Below are positions 40,481-54,338 of a stretch of DNA of 64,000 nucleotides, in pieces (the stretch's first letter is position 1; each line of letters opens with the position of its first letter). The notes below the pieces were generated by a model, which was not told the origin of the DNA, ran no database searches, and saw only the letters and a program-made list of their open reading frames with translations. The translations under genes and the position numbers were made by a program. The DNA lies in assembly GCA_964057225.1 (NCBI GenBank), contig OZ059900.1:4722501-4786500 (forward strand), read 5' to 3'. The stretch is from Auanema rhodensis (lineage: Eukaryota > Nematoda > Chromadorea > Rhabditida > Rhabditidae).

Positions 40481-42944
40481 TTAGGTGGTATAGCTACCTG
40501 TTCACAAAAAATTGGAAGTCTTGGTTACCATGCATCAAACACAATACGATAGTGTTTCTAGACTAATATGACCATGGGAAATTCATTTAAGTTCACAGTA
40601 TTCTTTTATCTTTAACGGTATCCGAGTTACAAATCAAGATCACTTTCTTTGGATACTTAGGTGGTATAGCTACCTGTTCACAAAAAATTGGAAGTCTTGG
40701 TTACCATGCATCAAACCCATTAAAATTGTGTTTCTAGACTAATATGACCATGGGAAATTTATTTAAGTTCACAGTATTCTTTTATCTTCAACGGTATCCG
40801 AGTTACAAATCAAGATCACTTTCTTTGGATACTTAGGTGGTATAGCTACCTGTTCACAAAAAATTGGAAGTCCTGGTTACCATGCATCAAACCCATTAAG
40901 ATTGTGTTTCTAGACTAATATGACCATGGGAAATTTATTTAAGTTCACAGTATTCTTTTATCTTCAACGGTATCCGAGTTACAAATCAAGATCACTTTCT
41001 TTGGATACTTATGTGGTATAGCTACCTGTTCACAAAAAATTGGAAGTCTTGGTTACCATGCATCAAATCCTTTAAGATAGTGTTTCTAGACTAATATAAC
41101 CATGGGGACTTCATCAAACTTCACAGTATTCTTCTATCTTTAACGGTATCCGAGTTACAAATCAAGATCACTTTCTTTGGATACTTAGGTGGTATAGCTA
41201 CCTGTTCACAAAAAATTGGAAGTCCTGGTTACCATGCATCAAACCCATTAAGATTGTGTTTCTAGACTAATATGACCATGGGAAATTTATTTAAGTTCAC
41301 AGTATTCTTTTATCTTCAACGGTATCCGAGTTACAAATCAAGATCACTTTCTTTGGATACTTATGTGGTATAGCTACCTGTTCACAAAAAATTGGAAGTC
41401 TTGGTTACCATGCATCAAATCCTTTAAGATAGTGTTTCTAGACTAATATAACCATGGGGACTTCATCAAACTTCACAGTATTCTTCTATCTTTAACGGTA
41501 TCCGAGTTACAAATCAAGATCACTTTCTTTGGATACTTAGGTGGTATAGCTACCTGTTCACAAAAAATTGGAAGTCCTGGTTACCATGCATCAAACCCAT
41601 TAAGATTGTGTTTCTAGACTAATATGACCATGGGAAATTTATTTAAGTTCACAGTATTCTTTTATCTTCAACGGTATCCGAGTTACAAATCAAGATCACT
41701 TTCTTTGGATACTTATGTGGTATAGCTACCTGTTCACAAAAAATTGGAAGTCTTGGTTACCATGCATCAAATCCTTTAAGATAGTGTTTCTAGACTAATA
41801 TAACCATGGGGACTTCATCAAACTTCACAGTATTCTTCTATCTTTAACGGTATCCGAGTTACAAATCAAGATCACTTTCTTTGGATACTTAGGTGGTATA
41901 GCTACCTGTTCACAAAAAATTGGAAGTCTTGGTTACCATGCATCAAACACAATACGATAGTGTTTCTAGACTAATATGACCATGGGAAATTCATTTAAGT
42001 TCACAGTATTCTTTTATCTTTAACGGTATCCGAGTTACAAATCAAGATCACTTTCTTTGGATACTTAGGTGGTATAGCTACCTGTTCACAAAAAATTGGA
42101 AGTCTTGGTTACCATGCATCAAACCCATTAAAATTGTGTTTCTAGACTAATATGACCATGGGAAATTTATTTAAGTTCACAGTATTCTTTTATCTTCAAC
42201 GGTATCCGAGTTACAAATCAAGATCACTTTCTTTGGATACTTAGGTGGTATAGCTACCTGTTCACAAAAAATTGGAAGTCCTGGTTACCATGCATCAAAC
42301 CCATTAAGATTGTGTTTCTAGACTAATATGACCATGGGAAATTTATTTAAGTTCACAGTATTCTTTTATCTTCAACGGTATCCGAGTTACAAATCAAGAT
42401 CACTTTCTTTGGATACTTATGTGGTATAGCTACCTGTTCACAAAAAATTGGAAGTCTTGGTTACCATGCATCAAATCCTTTAAGATAGTGTTTCTAGACT
42501 AATATAACCATGGGGACTTCATCAAACTTCACAGTATTCTTCTATCTTTAACGGTATCCGAGTTACAAATCAAGATCACTTTCTTTGGATACTTAGGTGG
42601 TATAGCTACCTGTTCACAAAAAATTGGAAGTCCTGGTTACCATGCATCAAACCCATTAAGATTGTGTTTCTAGACTAATATGACCATGGGAAATTTATTT
42701 AAGTTCACAGTATTCTTTTATCTTCAACGGTATCCGAGTTACAAATCAAGATCACTTTCTTTGGATACTTATGTGGTATAGCTACCTGTTCACAAAAAAT
42801 TGGAAGTCTTGGTTACCATGCATCAAATCCTTTAAGATAGTGTTTCTAGACTAATATAACCATGGGGACTTCATCAAACTTCACAGTATTCTTCTATCTT
42901 TAACGGTATCCGAGTTACAAATCAAGATCACTTTCTTTGGATAC
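40481..42944. repeat. S-headed HOR (S-TQ-Q-R-Q-R-Q-R), one and a half copies
   Basis: Monomers 231-238 run S-TQ-Q-R-Q-R-Q-R (1408 bp). Monomers 239-244 start again with S-TQ-Q-R-Q-R and then pass into a mosaic at 42945-43120 that has an R front and an S-like tail (GGGAAATTCATTTAAG with TTTTATCTTTAAC). S occurs only eight times in the window (31153, 31329, 32209, 40481, 41889, 55571, 59091, 62083), so its spacing marks the larger units. Confidence 0.8.
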
Positions 42945-43472
42945 TTAGGTGGTATAGCTACCTGTTCACAAAAAATTGGAAGTCTTGGTTACCATGCATC
43001 AAATCCTTTAAGATAGTGTTTCTAGACTAATATGACCATGGGAAATTCATTTAAGTTCACAGTATTCTTTTATCTTTAACGGTATCCGAGTTACAAATCA
43101 AGATCACTTTCTTTGGATACTTAGGTGGTATAGCTACCTGTTCACAAAAAATTGGAAGTCCTGGTTACCATGCATCAAACCCATTAAGATTGTGTTTCTA
43201 GACTAATATGACCATGGGAAATTTATTTAAGTTCACAGTATTCTTTTATCTTCAACGGTATCCGAGTTACAAATCAAGATCACTTTCTTTGGATACTTAT
43301 GTGGTATAGCTACCTGTTCACAAAAAATTGGAAGTCTTGGTTACCATGCATCAAATCCTTTAAGATAGTGTTTCTAGACTAATATAACCATGGGGACTTC
43401 ATCAAACTTCACAGTATTCTTCTATCTTTAACGGTATCCGAGTTACAAATCAAGATCACTTTCTTTGGATAC

Positions 43473-44880
43473 TTAGGTGGTATAGCTACCTGTTCACAAA
43501 AAATTGGAAGTCCTGGTTACCATGCATCAAACCCATTAAGATTGTGTTTCTAGACTAATATGACCATGGGAAATTCATTTAAGTTCACAGTATTCTTCTA
43601 TCTTTAACGGTATCCGAGTTACAAATCAAGATCACTTTCTTTGGATACTTAGGTGGTATAGCTACCTGTTCACAAAAAATTGGAAGTCCTGGTTACCATG
43701 CATCAAACCCATTAAGATTGTGTTTCTAGACTAATATGACCATGGGAAATTTATTTAAGTTCACAGTATTCTTTTATCTTCAACGGTATCCGAGTTACAA
43801 ATCAAGATCACTTTCTTTGGATACTTATGTGGTATAGCTACCTGTTCACAAAAAATTGGAAGTCTTGGTTACCATGCATCAAATCCTTTAAGATAGTGTT
43901 TCTAGACTAATATAACCATGGGGACTTCATCAAACTTCACAGTATTCTTCTATCTTTAACGGTATCCGAGTTACAAATCAAGATCACTTTCTTTGGATAC
44001 TTAGGTGGTATAGCTACCTGTTCACAAAAAATTGGAAGTCCTGGTTACCATGCATCAAACCCATTAAGATTGTGTTTCTAGACTAATATGACCATGGGAA
44101 ATTCATTTAAGTTCACAGTATTCTTCTATCTTTAACGGTATCCGAGTTACAAATCAAGATCACTTTCTTTGGATACTTAGGTGGTATGGCTACCTGTTCA
44201 CAAAAAATTGGAAGTCCTGGTTACCATGCATCAAACCCATTAAGATTGTGTTTCTAGACTAATATGACCATGGGAAATTTATTTAAGTTCACAGTATTCT
44301 TTTATCTTCAACGGTATCCGAGTTACAAATCAAGATCACTTTCTTTGGATACTTATGTGGTATAGCTACCTGTTCACAAAAAATTGGAAGTCTTGGTTAC
44401 CATGCATCAAATCCTTTAAGATAGTGTTTCTAGACTAATATAACCATGGGGACTTCATCAAACTTCACAGTATTCTTCTATCTTTAACGGTATCCGAGTT
44501 ACAAATCAAGATCACTTTCTTTGGATACTTAGGTGGTATAGCTACCTGTTCACAAAAAATTGGAAGTCCTGGTTACCATGCATCAAACCCATTAAGATTG
44601 TGTTTCTAGACTAATATGACCATGGGAAATTTATTTAAGTTCACAGTATTCTTTTATCTTCAACGGTATCCGAGTTACAAATCAAGATCACTTTCTTTGG
44701 ATACTTATGTGGTATAGCTACCTGTTCACAAAAAATTGGAAGTCTTGGTTACCATGCATCAAATCCTTTAAGATAGTGTTTCTAGACTAATATAACCATG
44801 GGGACTTTATCAAACTTCACAGTATTCTTCTATCTTCAACGGTATCCGAGTTACAAATCAAGATCACTTTCTTTGGATAC
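43473..44880. repeat. 8-monomer P-Q-R-P-Q-R-Q-R unit
   Basis: Monomers 248-255 follow the first eight units of the 11-monomer HOR, with TATGGC in the second Q (44177). The last R differs by GACTTTATC and by TCTTCAAC in place of TCTTTAAC (44801-44840). This unit ends at the R0-P dimer pair. Confidence 0.78.
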
Positions 44881-45584
44881 TTATGTGGTATAGCTACCTG
44901 TTCACAAAAAATTGGAAGTCTTGGTTACCATGCATCAAATCCTTTAAGATAGTTTTTCTAGACTAATTTAACCATGGGGACTTCATCAAATTTCACAGTA
45001 TTCTTCTATCTTTAACGGTATCCGAGTTACAAATCAAGATCACTTTCTTTGGATACTTAGGTGGTATGGCTACCTGTTCACAAAAAATTGGAAGTCCTGG
45101 TTACCATGCATCAAACCCATTAAGATTGTGTTTCTAGACTAATATGACCATGGGAAATTCATTTAAGTTCACAGTATTCTTCTATCTTTAACGGTATCCG
45201 AGTTACAAATCAAGATCACTTTCTTTGGATACTTATGTGGTATAGCTACCTGTTCACAAAAAATTGGAAGTCTTGGTTACCATGCATCAAATCCTTTAAG
45301 ATAGTTTTTCTAGACTAATATAACCATGGGGACTTCATCAAATTTCACAGTATTCTTCTATCTTTAACGGTATCCGAGTTACAAATCAAGATCACTTTCT
45401 TTGGATACTTAGGTGGTATGGCTACCTGTTCACAAAAAATTGGAAGTCCTGGTTACCATGCATCAAACCCATTAAGATTGTGTTTCTAGACTAATATGAC
45501 CATGGGAAATTCATTTAAGTTCACAGTATTCTTCTATCTTTGACGGTATCCGAGTTACAAATCAAGATCACTTTCTTTGGATAC
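44881..45584. repeat. R0-P dimer, two tandem copies (352-bp unit)
   Basis: Monomers 256-257 and 258-259 are both R0 followed by P. Both R0 units have AGTTTTTCTA in place of AGTGTTTCTA, and both P units start TATGGC. This pair of private marks shows a local tandem duplication of exactly two monomers. Copy 1 has AATTTAACC and copy 2 AATATAACC. The second P has CTTTGACGG at 45537-45545. Confidence 0.82.
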
Positions 45585-46288
45585 TTAGGTGGTATAGCTA
45601 CCTGTTCACAAAAAATTGGAAGTCCTGGTTACCATGCATCAAACCCATTAAGATTGTGTTTCTAGACTAATATGACCATGGGAAATTTATTTAAGTTCAC
45701 AGTATTCTTTTATCTTCAACGGTATCCGAGTTACAAATCAAGATCACTTTCTTTGGATACTTATGTGGTATAGCTACCTGTTCACAAAAAATTGGAAGTC
45801 TTGGTTACCATGCATCAAATCCTTTAAGATAGTGTTTCTAGACTAATATAACCATGGGGACTTCATCAAACTTCACAGTATTCTTCTATCTTTAACGGTA
45901 TCCGAGTTACAAATCAAGATCACTTTCTTTGGATACTTAGGTGGTATAGCTACCTGTTCACAAAAAATTGGAAGTCCTGGTTACCATGCATCAAACCCAT
46001 TAAGATTGTGTTTCTAGACTAATATGACCATGGGAAATTCATTTAAGTTCACAGTATTCTTCTATCTTTAACGGTATCCGAGTTACAAATCAAGATCACT
46101 TTCTTTGGATACTTAGGTGGTATAGCTACCTGTTCACAAAAAATTGGAAGTCCTGGTTACCATGCATCAAACCCATTAAGATTGTGTTTCTAGACTAATA
46201 TGACCATGGGAAATTCATTTAAGTTCACAGTATTCTTCTATCTTTAACGGTATCCGAGTTACAAATCAAGATCACTTTCTTTGGATAC

Positions 46289-46816
46289 TTAGGTGGTATA
46301 GCTACCTGTTCACAAAAAATTGGAAGTCCTGGTTACCATGCATCAAACCCATTAAGATTGTGTTTCTAGACTAATATGACAATGGGAAATTTATTTAAGT
46401 TCACAGTATTCTTTTATCTTCAACGGTATCCGAGTTACAAATCAAGATCACTTTCTTTGGATACTTATGTGGTATAGCTACCTGTTCACAAAAAATTGGA
46501 AGTCTTGGTTACCATGCATCAAACCCATTAAGATTGTGTTTCTAGACTAATATGACCATGGGAAATTTATTTAAGTTCACAGTATTCTTTTATCTTCAAC
46601 GGTATCCGAGTTACAAATCAAGATCACTTTCTTTGGATACTTATGTGGTATAGCTACCTGTTCACAAAAAATTGGAAGTCCTGGTTACCATGCATCAAAC
46701 CCATTAAAATTGTGTTTCTAGACTAATATGACCATGGGAAATTCATTTAAGTTTACAGTATTCTTCTATCTTTAACGGTATCCGAGTAACAAATCAAGAT
46801 CACTTTCTTTGGATAC
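46289..46816. repeat. Q-Q-T trimer, copy 1
   Basis: Monomers 264-266 are Q, a Q with T at position 4 and GGAAGTCTT, and a T with GAGTAAC. The same trio recurs at 48049-48576, ten monomers (1760 bp) downstream. Both copies are associated with unusual changes at the TCTAGAC site, but in different units: TTCTTGTCT in the P after copy 1 (46817) and TTCTTGACT in the first Q of copy 2 (48049). Copy 1 has GACAATGGG near 46378. Confidence 0.72.
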
Positions 46817-48928
46817 TTAGGTGGTATAGCTACCTGTTCACAAAAAATTGGAAGTCCTGGTTACCATGCATCAAACCCATTAAGATTGTGTTTCTTGTCT
46901 AATATGACCATGGGAAATTCATTTAAGTTCACAGTATTCTTCTATCTTTAACGGTATCCGAGTTACAAATCAAGATCACTTTCTTTGGATACTTAGGTGG
47001 TATAGCTACCTGTTCACAAAAAATTGGAAGTCCTGGTTACCATGCATCAAACCCATTAAGATTGTGTTTCTAGACTAATATGACCATGGGAAATTTATTT
47101 AAGTTCACAGTATTCTTTTATCTTCAACGGTATCCGAGTTACAAATCAAGATCACTTTCTTTGGATACTTATGTGGTATAGCTACCTGTTCACAAAAAAT
47201 TGGAAGTCTTGGTTACCATGCATCAAATCCTTTAAGATAGTGTTTCTAGACTAATATAACCATGGGGACTTCATCAAACTTCACAGTATTCTTTTATCTT
47301 CAACGGTATCCGAGTTACAAATCAAGATCACTTTCTTTGGATACTTATGTGGTATAGCTACCTGTTCACAAAAAATTGGAAGTCTTGGTTACCATGCATC
47401 AAATCCTTTAAGATAGTGTTTCTAGACTAATATAACCATGGGGACTTCATCAAACTTCACAGTATTCTTCTATCTTTAACGGTATCCGAGTTACAAATCA
47501 AGATCACTTTCTTTGGATACTTATGTGGTATAGCTACCTGTTCACAAAAAATTGGAAGTCCTGGTTACCATGCATCAAACCCATCAAGATTGTGTTTCTA
47601 GACTAATATGACCATGGGAAATTTATTTAAGTTCACAGTATTCTTTTATCTTCAACGGTATCCGAGTTACAAATCAAGATCACTTTCTTTGGATACTTAT
47701 GTGGTATAGCTACCTGTTCACAAAAAATTGGAAGTCTTGGTTACCATGCATCAAATCCTTTAAGATAGTGTTTCTAGACTAATATAACCATGGGGACTTC
47801 ATCAAACTTCACAGTATTCTTCTATCTTTAACGGTATCCGAGTTACAAATCAAGATCACTTTCTTTGGATACTTAGGTGGTATAGCTACCTGTTCACAAA
47901 AAATTGGAAGTCCTGGTTACCATGCATCAAACCCATTAAGATTGTGTTTCTAGACTAATATGACCATGGGAAATTCATTTAAGTTCACAGTATTCTTCTA
48001 TCTTTAACGGTATCCGAGTTACAAATCAAGATCACTTTCTTTGGATACTTAGGTGGTATAGCTACCTGTTCACAAAAAATTGGAAGTCCTGGTTACCATG
48101 CATCAAACCCATTAAGATTGTGTTTCTTGACTAATATGACCATGGGAAATTTATTTAAGTTCACAGTATTCTTTTATCTTCAACGGTATCCGAGTTACAA
48201 ATCAAGATCACTTTCTTTGGATACTTATGTGGTATAGCTACCTGTTCACAAAAAATTGGAAGTCTTGGTTACCATGCATCAAACCCATTAAGATTGTGTT
48301 TCTAGACTAATATGACCATGGGAAATTTATTTAAGTTCACAGTATTCTTTTATCTTCAACGGTATCCGAGTTACAAATCAAGATCACTTTCTTTGGATAC
48401 TTATGTGGTATAGCTACCTGTTCACAAAAAATTGGAAGTCCTGGTTACCATGCATCAAACCCATTAAAATTGTGTTTCTAGACTAATATGACCATGGGAA
48501 ATTCATTTAAGTTTACAGTATTCTTCTATCTTTAACGGTATCCGAGTAACAAATCAAGATCACTTTCTTTGGATACTTAGGTGGTATAGCTACCTGTTCA
48601 CAAAAAATTGGAAGTCCTGGTTACCATGCATCAAACCCATTAAGATTTTGTTTCTAGACTAATATGACCATGGGAAATTTATTTAAGTTCACAGTATTCT
48701 TTTATCTTCAACGGTATCCGAGTTACAAATCAAGATCACTTTCTTTGGATACTTATGTGGTATAGCTACCTGTTCACAAAAAATTGGAAGTCTTGGTTAC
48801 CATGCATCAAATCCTTTAAGATAGTGTTTCTAGACTAATATAACCATAGCGACTTCATCAAACTTCACAGTATTCTTCTATCTTTAACGGTATCCGAGTT
48901 ACAAATCAAGATCACTTTCTTTGGATAC

Positions 48929-49104
48929 TTAGGTGGTATAGCTACCTGTTCACAAAAAATTGGACGTCTTGGTTACCATGCATCAAACCCATTAAGATTG
49001 TGTTTCTAGACTAATATGACCATGATGACTTCATTAAATTTCACAGTATTCTTCTATCTTCAACGGTATCCGAGTTACAAATCAAGATCACTTTCTTTGG
49101 ATAC
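48929..49104. repeat. Left-type D monomer stranded in the right domain
   Basis: Monomer 279 reads GGACGTCTT, AACCCATTAAGATTG, GATGACTTCATTAAATTTCAC and CTATCTTCAAC, a perfect class D pattern of the left domain. It is the only monomer after 30272 with GACGTC or with a CATTAAATTT tail. The unit before it (48753) is an R with a private change (CCATAGCGAC), and the unit after it is a P-front, Q-tail mosaic. It has the standard length and is in register. It could be a copied-in monomer or a remnant of older sequence. Confidence 0.9.
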
Positions 49105-51920
49105 TTAGGTGGTATAGCTACCTGTTCACAAAAAATTGGAAGTCCTGGTTACCATGCATCAAACCCATTAAGATTGTGTTTCTAGACTAATATGACCATG
49201 GGAAATTCATTTAAGTTCACAGTATTCTTTTATCTTCAACGGTATCCGAGTTACAAATCAAGATCACTTTCTTTGGATACTTATGTGGTATAGCTACCTG
49301 TTCACAAAAAATTGGAAGTCTTGGTTACCATGCATCAAATCCTTTAAGATAGTGTTTCTAGACTAATATAACCATGGGGACTTCATCAAACTTCACAGTA
49401 TTCTTCTATCTTTAACGGTATCCGAGTTACAAATCAAGATCACTTTCTTTGGATACTTAGGTGGTATAGCTACCTGTTCACAAAAAATTGGAAGTCCTGG
49501 TTACCATGCATCAAACCCATTAAGATTGTGTTTCTAGACTAATATGACCATGGGAAATTCATTTAAGTTCACAGTATTCTTTTATCTTCAACGGTATCCG
49601 AGTTACAAATCAAGATCACTTACTTTGGATACTTATGTGGTATAGCTACCTGTTCACAAAAAATTGGAAGTCTTGGTTACCATGCATCAAATCCTTTAAG
49701 ATAGTGTTTCTAGACTAATATAACCATGGGAAATTCATTTAAGTTCACAGTATTCTTTTATCTTTAACGGTATCCGAGTTACAAATCAAGATCACTTTCT
49801 TTGGATACTTAGGTGGTATAGCTACCTGTTCACAAAAAATTGGAAGTCCTGGTTACCTTGCATCAAACCCATTAAAATTGTGTTTCTAGACTAATATGAC
49901 CATGGGAAATTTATTTAAGTTCACAGTATTCTTTTATCTTCAACGGTATCCGAGTTACAAATCAAGATCACTTTCTTTGGATACTTAGGTGGTATAGCTA
50001 CCTGTTCACAAAAAATTGGAAGTCCTGGTTACCATGCATCAAACCCATTAAGATTGTGTTTCTAGACTAATATGACCATGGGAAATTCATTTAAGTTCAC
50101 AGTATTCTTCTATCTTTAACGGTATCCGAGTTACAAATCAAGATCACTTTCTTTGGATACTTAGGTGGTATAGCTACCTGTTCACAAAAAATTGGAAGTC
50201 CTGGTTACCATGCATCAAACCCATTAAGATTGTGTTTCTAGACTAATATGACCATGGGAAATTTATTTAAGTTCACAGTATTCTTTTATCTTCAACGGTA
50301 TCCGAGTTACAAATCAAGATCACTTTCTTTGGATACTTATGTGGTATAGCTACCTGTTCACAAAAAATTGGAAGTCTTGGTTACCATGCATCAAATCCTT
50401 TAAGATAGTGTTTCTAGACTAATATAACCATGGGGACTTCATCAAACTTCACAGTATTCTTCTATCTTTAACGGTATCCGAGTTACAAATCAAGATCACT
50501 TTCTTTGGATACTTAGGTGGTATAGCTACCTGTTCACAAAAAATTGGAAGTCCTGGTTACCATGCATCAAACCCATTAAGATTGTGTTTCTAGACTAATA
50601 TGACCATGGGAAATTCATTTAAGTTCACAGTATTCTTTTATCTTCAACGGTATCCGAGTTACAAATCAAGATCACTTTCTTTGGATACTTATGTGGTATA
50701 GCTACCTGTTCACAAAAAATTGGAAGTCTTGGTTACCATGCATCAAATCCTTTAAGATAGTGTTTCTAGACTAATATAACCATGGGGACTTCATCAAACT
50801 TCACAGTATTCTTCTATCTTTAACGGTATCCGAGTTACAAATCAAGATCACTTTCTTTGGATACTTAGGTGGTATAGCTACCTGTTCACAAAAAATTGGA
50901 AGTCTTGGTTACCATGCATCAAATCCTTTAAGATAGTGTTTCTAGACTAATATAACCATGGGGACTTCATCAAACTTCACAGTATTCTTCTATCTTTAAC
51001 GGTATCCGAGTTACAAATCAAGATCACTTTCTTTGGATACTTATGTGGTATAGCTACCTGTTCACAAAAAATTGGAAGTCTTGGTTACCATGCATCAAAT
51101 CCTTTAAGATAGTGTTTCTAGACTAATATAACCATGGGAAATTCATTTAAGTTCACAGTATTCTTTTATCTTTAACGGTATCCGAGTTACAAATCAAGAT
51201 CACTTTCTTTGGATACTTAGGTGGTATAGCTACCTGTTCACAAAAAATTGGAAGTCCTGGTTACCTTGCATCAAACCCATTAAAATTGTGTTTCTAGACT
51301 AATATGACCATGGGAAATTTATTTAGGTTCACAGTATTCTTTTATCTTTAACGGTATCCGAGTTACAAATCAAGATCACTTTCTTTGGATACTTAGGTGG
51401 TATAGCTACCTGTTCACAAAAAATTGGAAGTCCTGGTTACCTTGCATCAAACCCATTAAAATTGTGTTTCTAGACTAATATGACCATGGGAAATTTATTT
51501 AAGTTCACAGTATTCTTTTATCTTTAACGGTATCCGAGTTACAAATCAAGATCACTTTCTTTGGATACTTATGTGGTATAGCTACCTGTTCACAAAAAAT
51601 TGGAAGTCTTGGTTACCATGCATCAAATCCTTTAAGATAGTGTTTCTAGACTAATATAACCATGGGGACTTCATCAAACTTCACAGTATTCTTCTATCTT
51701 TAACGGTATCCGAGTTACAAATCAAGATCACTTTCTTTGGATACTTAGGTGGTATAGCTACCTGTTCACAAAAAATTGGAAGTCCTGGTTACCTTGCATC
51801 AAACCCATTAAAATTGTGTTTCTAGACTAATATGACCATGGGAAATTTATTTAAGTTCACAGTATTCTTTTATCTTTAACGGTATCCGAGTTACAAATCA
51901 AGATCACTTTCTTTGGATAC

Positions 51921-52050
51921 TTAGGTGGTATAGCTACCTGTTCACAAAAAATTGGACTAATATGACCATGGGAAATTTATTTAAGTTCACAGTATTCTTC
52001 TATCTTTAACGGTATCCGAGTTACAAATCAAGATCACTTTCTTTGGATAC
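51921..52050. repeat. Shortened monomer (130 bp, 46-bp deletion)
   Basis: The unit starts normally and runs to ATTGGA (position 36), then jumps to CTAATATGACC (position 83). It then continues with a Q-like body and a CTATCTTTAAC end. Exactly 46 bp are missing, and GA is shared by both ends (positions 35-36 and 81-82), so the join has 2 bp of microhomology. This removes the ATGCAT and TCTAGA dyads. It is the only net length change in 64 kb, and it moves the register of everything downstream by 46 bp. Confidence 0.95.
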
Positions 52051-52930
52051 TTAGGTGGTATAGCTACCTGTTCACAAAAAATTGGAAGTCCTGGTTACCA
52101 TGCATCAAACCCATTAAGATTGTGTTTCTAGACTAATATGACCATGGGAAATTCATTTAAGTTCACAGTATTCTTCTATCTTTAACGGTATCCGAGTTAC
52201 AAATCAAGATCACTTTCTTTGGATACTTAGGTGGTATAGCTACCTGTTCACAAAAAATTGGAAGTCCTGGTTACCATGCATCAAACCCATTAAGATTGTG
52301 TTTCTAGACTAATATGACCATGGGAAATTCATTTAAGTTCACAGTATTCTTCTATCTTTAACGGTATCCGAGTTACAAATCAAGATCACTTTCTTTGGAT
52401 ACTTAGGTGGTATAGCTACCTGTTCACAAAAAATTGGAAGTCCTGGTTACCATGCATCAAACCCATTAAGATTGTGTTTCTAGACTAATATGACCATGGG
52501 AAATTCATTTAAGTTCACAGTATTCTTCTATCTTTAACGGTATCCGAGTTACAAATCAAGATCACTTTCTTTGGATACTTAGGTGGTATAGCTACCTGTT
52601 CACAAAAAATTGGAAGTCCTGGTTACCATGCATCAAACCCATTAAAATTGTGTTTCTAGACTAATATGACCATGGGAAATTTATTTAAGTTCACAGTATT
52701 CTTTTATCTTCAACGGTATCCGAGTTACAAATCAAGATCACTTTCTTTGGATACTTAGGTGGTATAGCTACCTGTTCACAAAAAATTGGAAGTCCTGGTT
52801 ACCATGCATCAAACCCATTAAGATTGTGTTTCTAGACTAATATGACCATGGGAAATTCATTTAAGTTCACAGTATTCTTCTATCTTTAACGGTATCCGAG
52901 TTACAAATCAAGATCACTTTCTTTGGATAC

Positions 52931-54338
52931 TTAGGTGGTATAGCTACCTGTTCACAAAAAATTGGAAGTCCTGGTTACCATGCATCAAACCCATTAAGAT
53001 TGTGTTTCTAGACTAATATGACCATGGGAAATTCATTTAAGTTCACAGTATTCTTCTATCTTTAACGGTATCCGAGTTACAAATCAAGATCACTTTCTTT
53101 GGATACTTAGGTGGTATAGCTACCTGTTCACAAAAAATTGGAAGTCCTGGTTACCATGCATCAAACCCATTAAGATTGTGTTTCTAGACTAATATGACCA
53201 TGGGAAATTTATTTAAGTTCACAGTATTCTTTTATCTTCAACGGTATCCGAGTTACAAATCAAGATCACTTTCTTTGGATACTTATGTGGTATAGCTACC
53301 TGTTCACAAAAAATTGGAAGTCTTGGTTACCATGCATCAAATCCTTTAAGATAGTGTTTCTAGACTAATATAACCATGGGGACTTCATCAAACTTCACAG
53401 TATTCTTCTATCTTTAACGGTATCCGAGTTACAAATCAAGATCACTTTCTTTGGATACTTAGGTGGTATAGCTACCTGTTCACAAAAAATTGGAAGTCCT
53501 GGTTACCATGCATCAAACCCATTAAGATTGTGTTTCTAGACTAATATGACCATGGGAAATTCATTTAAGTTCACAGTATTCTTCTATCTTTAACGGTATC
53601 CGAGTTACAAATCAAGATCACTTTCTTTGGATACTTAGGTGGTATGGCTACCTGTTCACAAAAAATTGGAAGTCCTGGTTACCATGCATCAAACCCATTA
53701 AGATTGTGTTTCTAGACTAATATGACCATGGGAAATTTATTTAAGTTCACAGTATTCTTTTATCTTCAACGGTATCCGAGTTACAAATCAAGATCACTTT
53801 CTTTGGATACTTATGTGGTATAGCTACCTGTTCACAAAAAATTGGAAGTCTTGGTTACCATGCATCAAATCCTTTAAGATAGTGTTTCTAGACTAATATA
53901 ACCATGGGGACTTCATCAAACTTCACAGTATTCTTCTATCTTTAACGGTATCCGAGTTACAAATCAAGATCACTTTCTTTGGATACTTAGGTGGTATAGC
54001 TACCTGTTCACAAAAAATTGGAAGTCCTGGTTACCATGCATCAAACCCATTAAGATTGTGTTTCTAGACTAATATGACCATGGGAAATTTATTTAAGTTC
54101 ACAGTATTCTTTTATCTTCAACGGTATCCGAGTTACAAATCAAGATCACTTTCTTTGGATACTTATGTGGTATAGCTACCTGTTCACAAAAAATTGGAAG
54201 TCTTGGTTACCATGCATCAAATCCTTTAAGATAGTGTTTCTAGACTAATATAACCATGGGGACTTCATCAAACTTCACAGTATTCTTCTATCTTTAACGG
54301 TATCCGAGTTACAAATCAAGATCACTTTCTTTGGATAC
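52931..54338. repeat. 8-monomer P-Q-R-P-Q-R-Q-R unit, downstream copy
   Basis: Monomers 302-309 repeat the unit of 33793, 38193 and 43473, with TATGGC in the second Q (53635). Before it lies a run of similar P units (52051-52930, with one TQ at 52579) that starts directly after the shortened monomer. That run is the longest near-homogeneous P stretch in the window. Confidence 0.78.
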
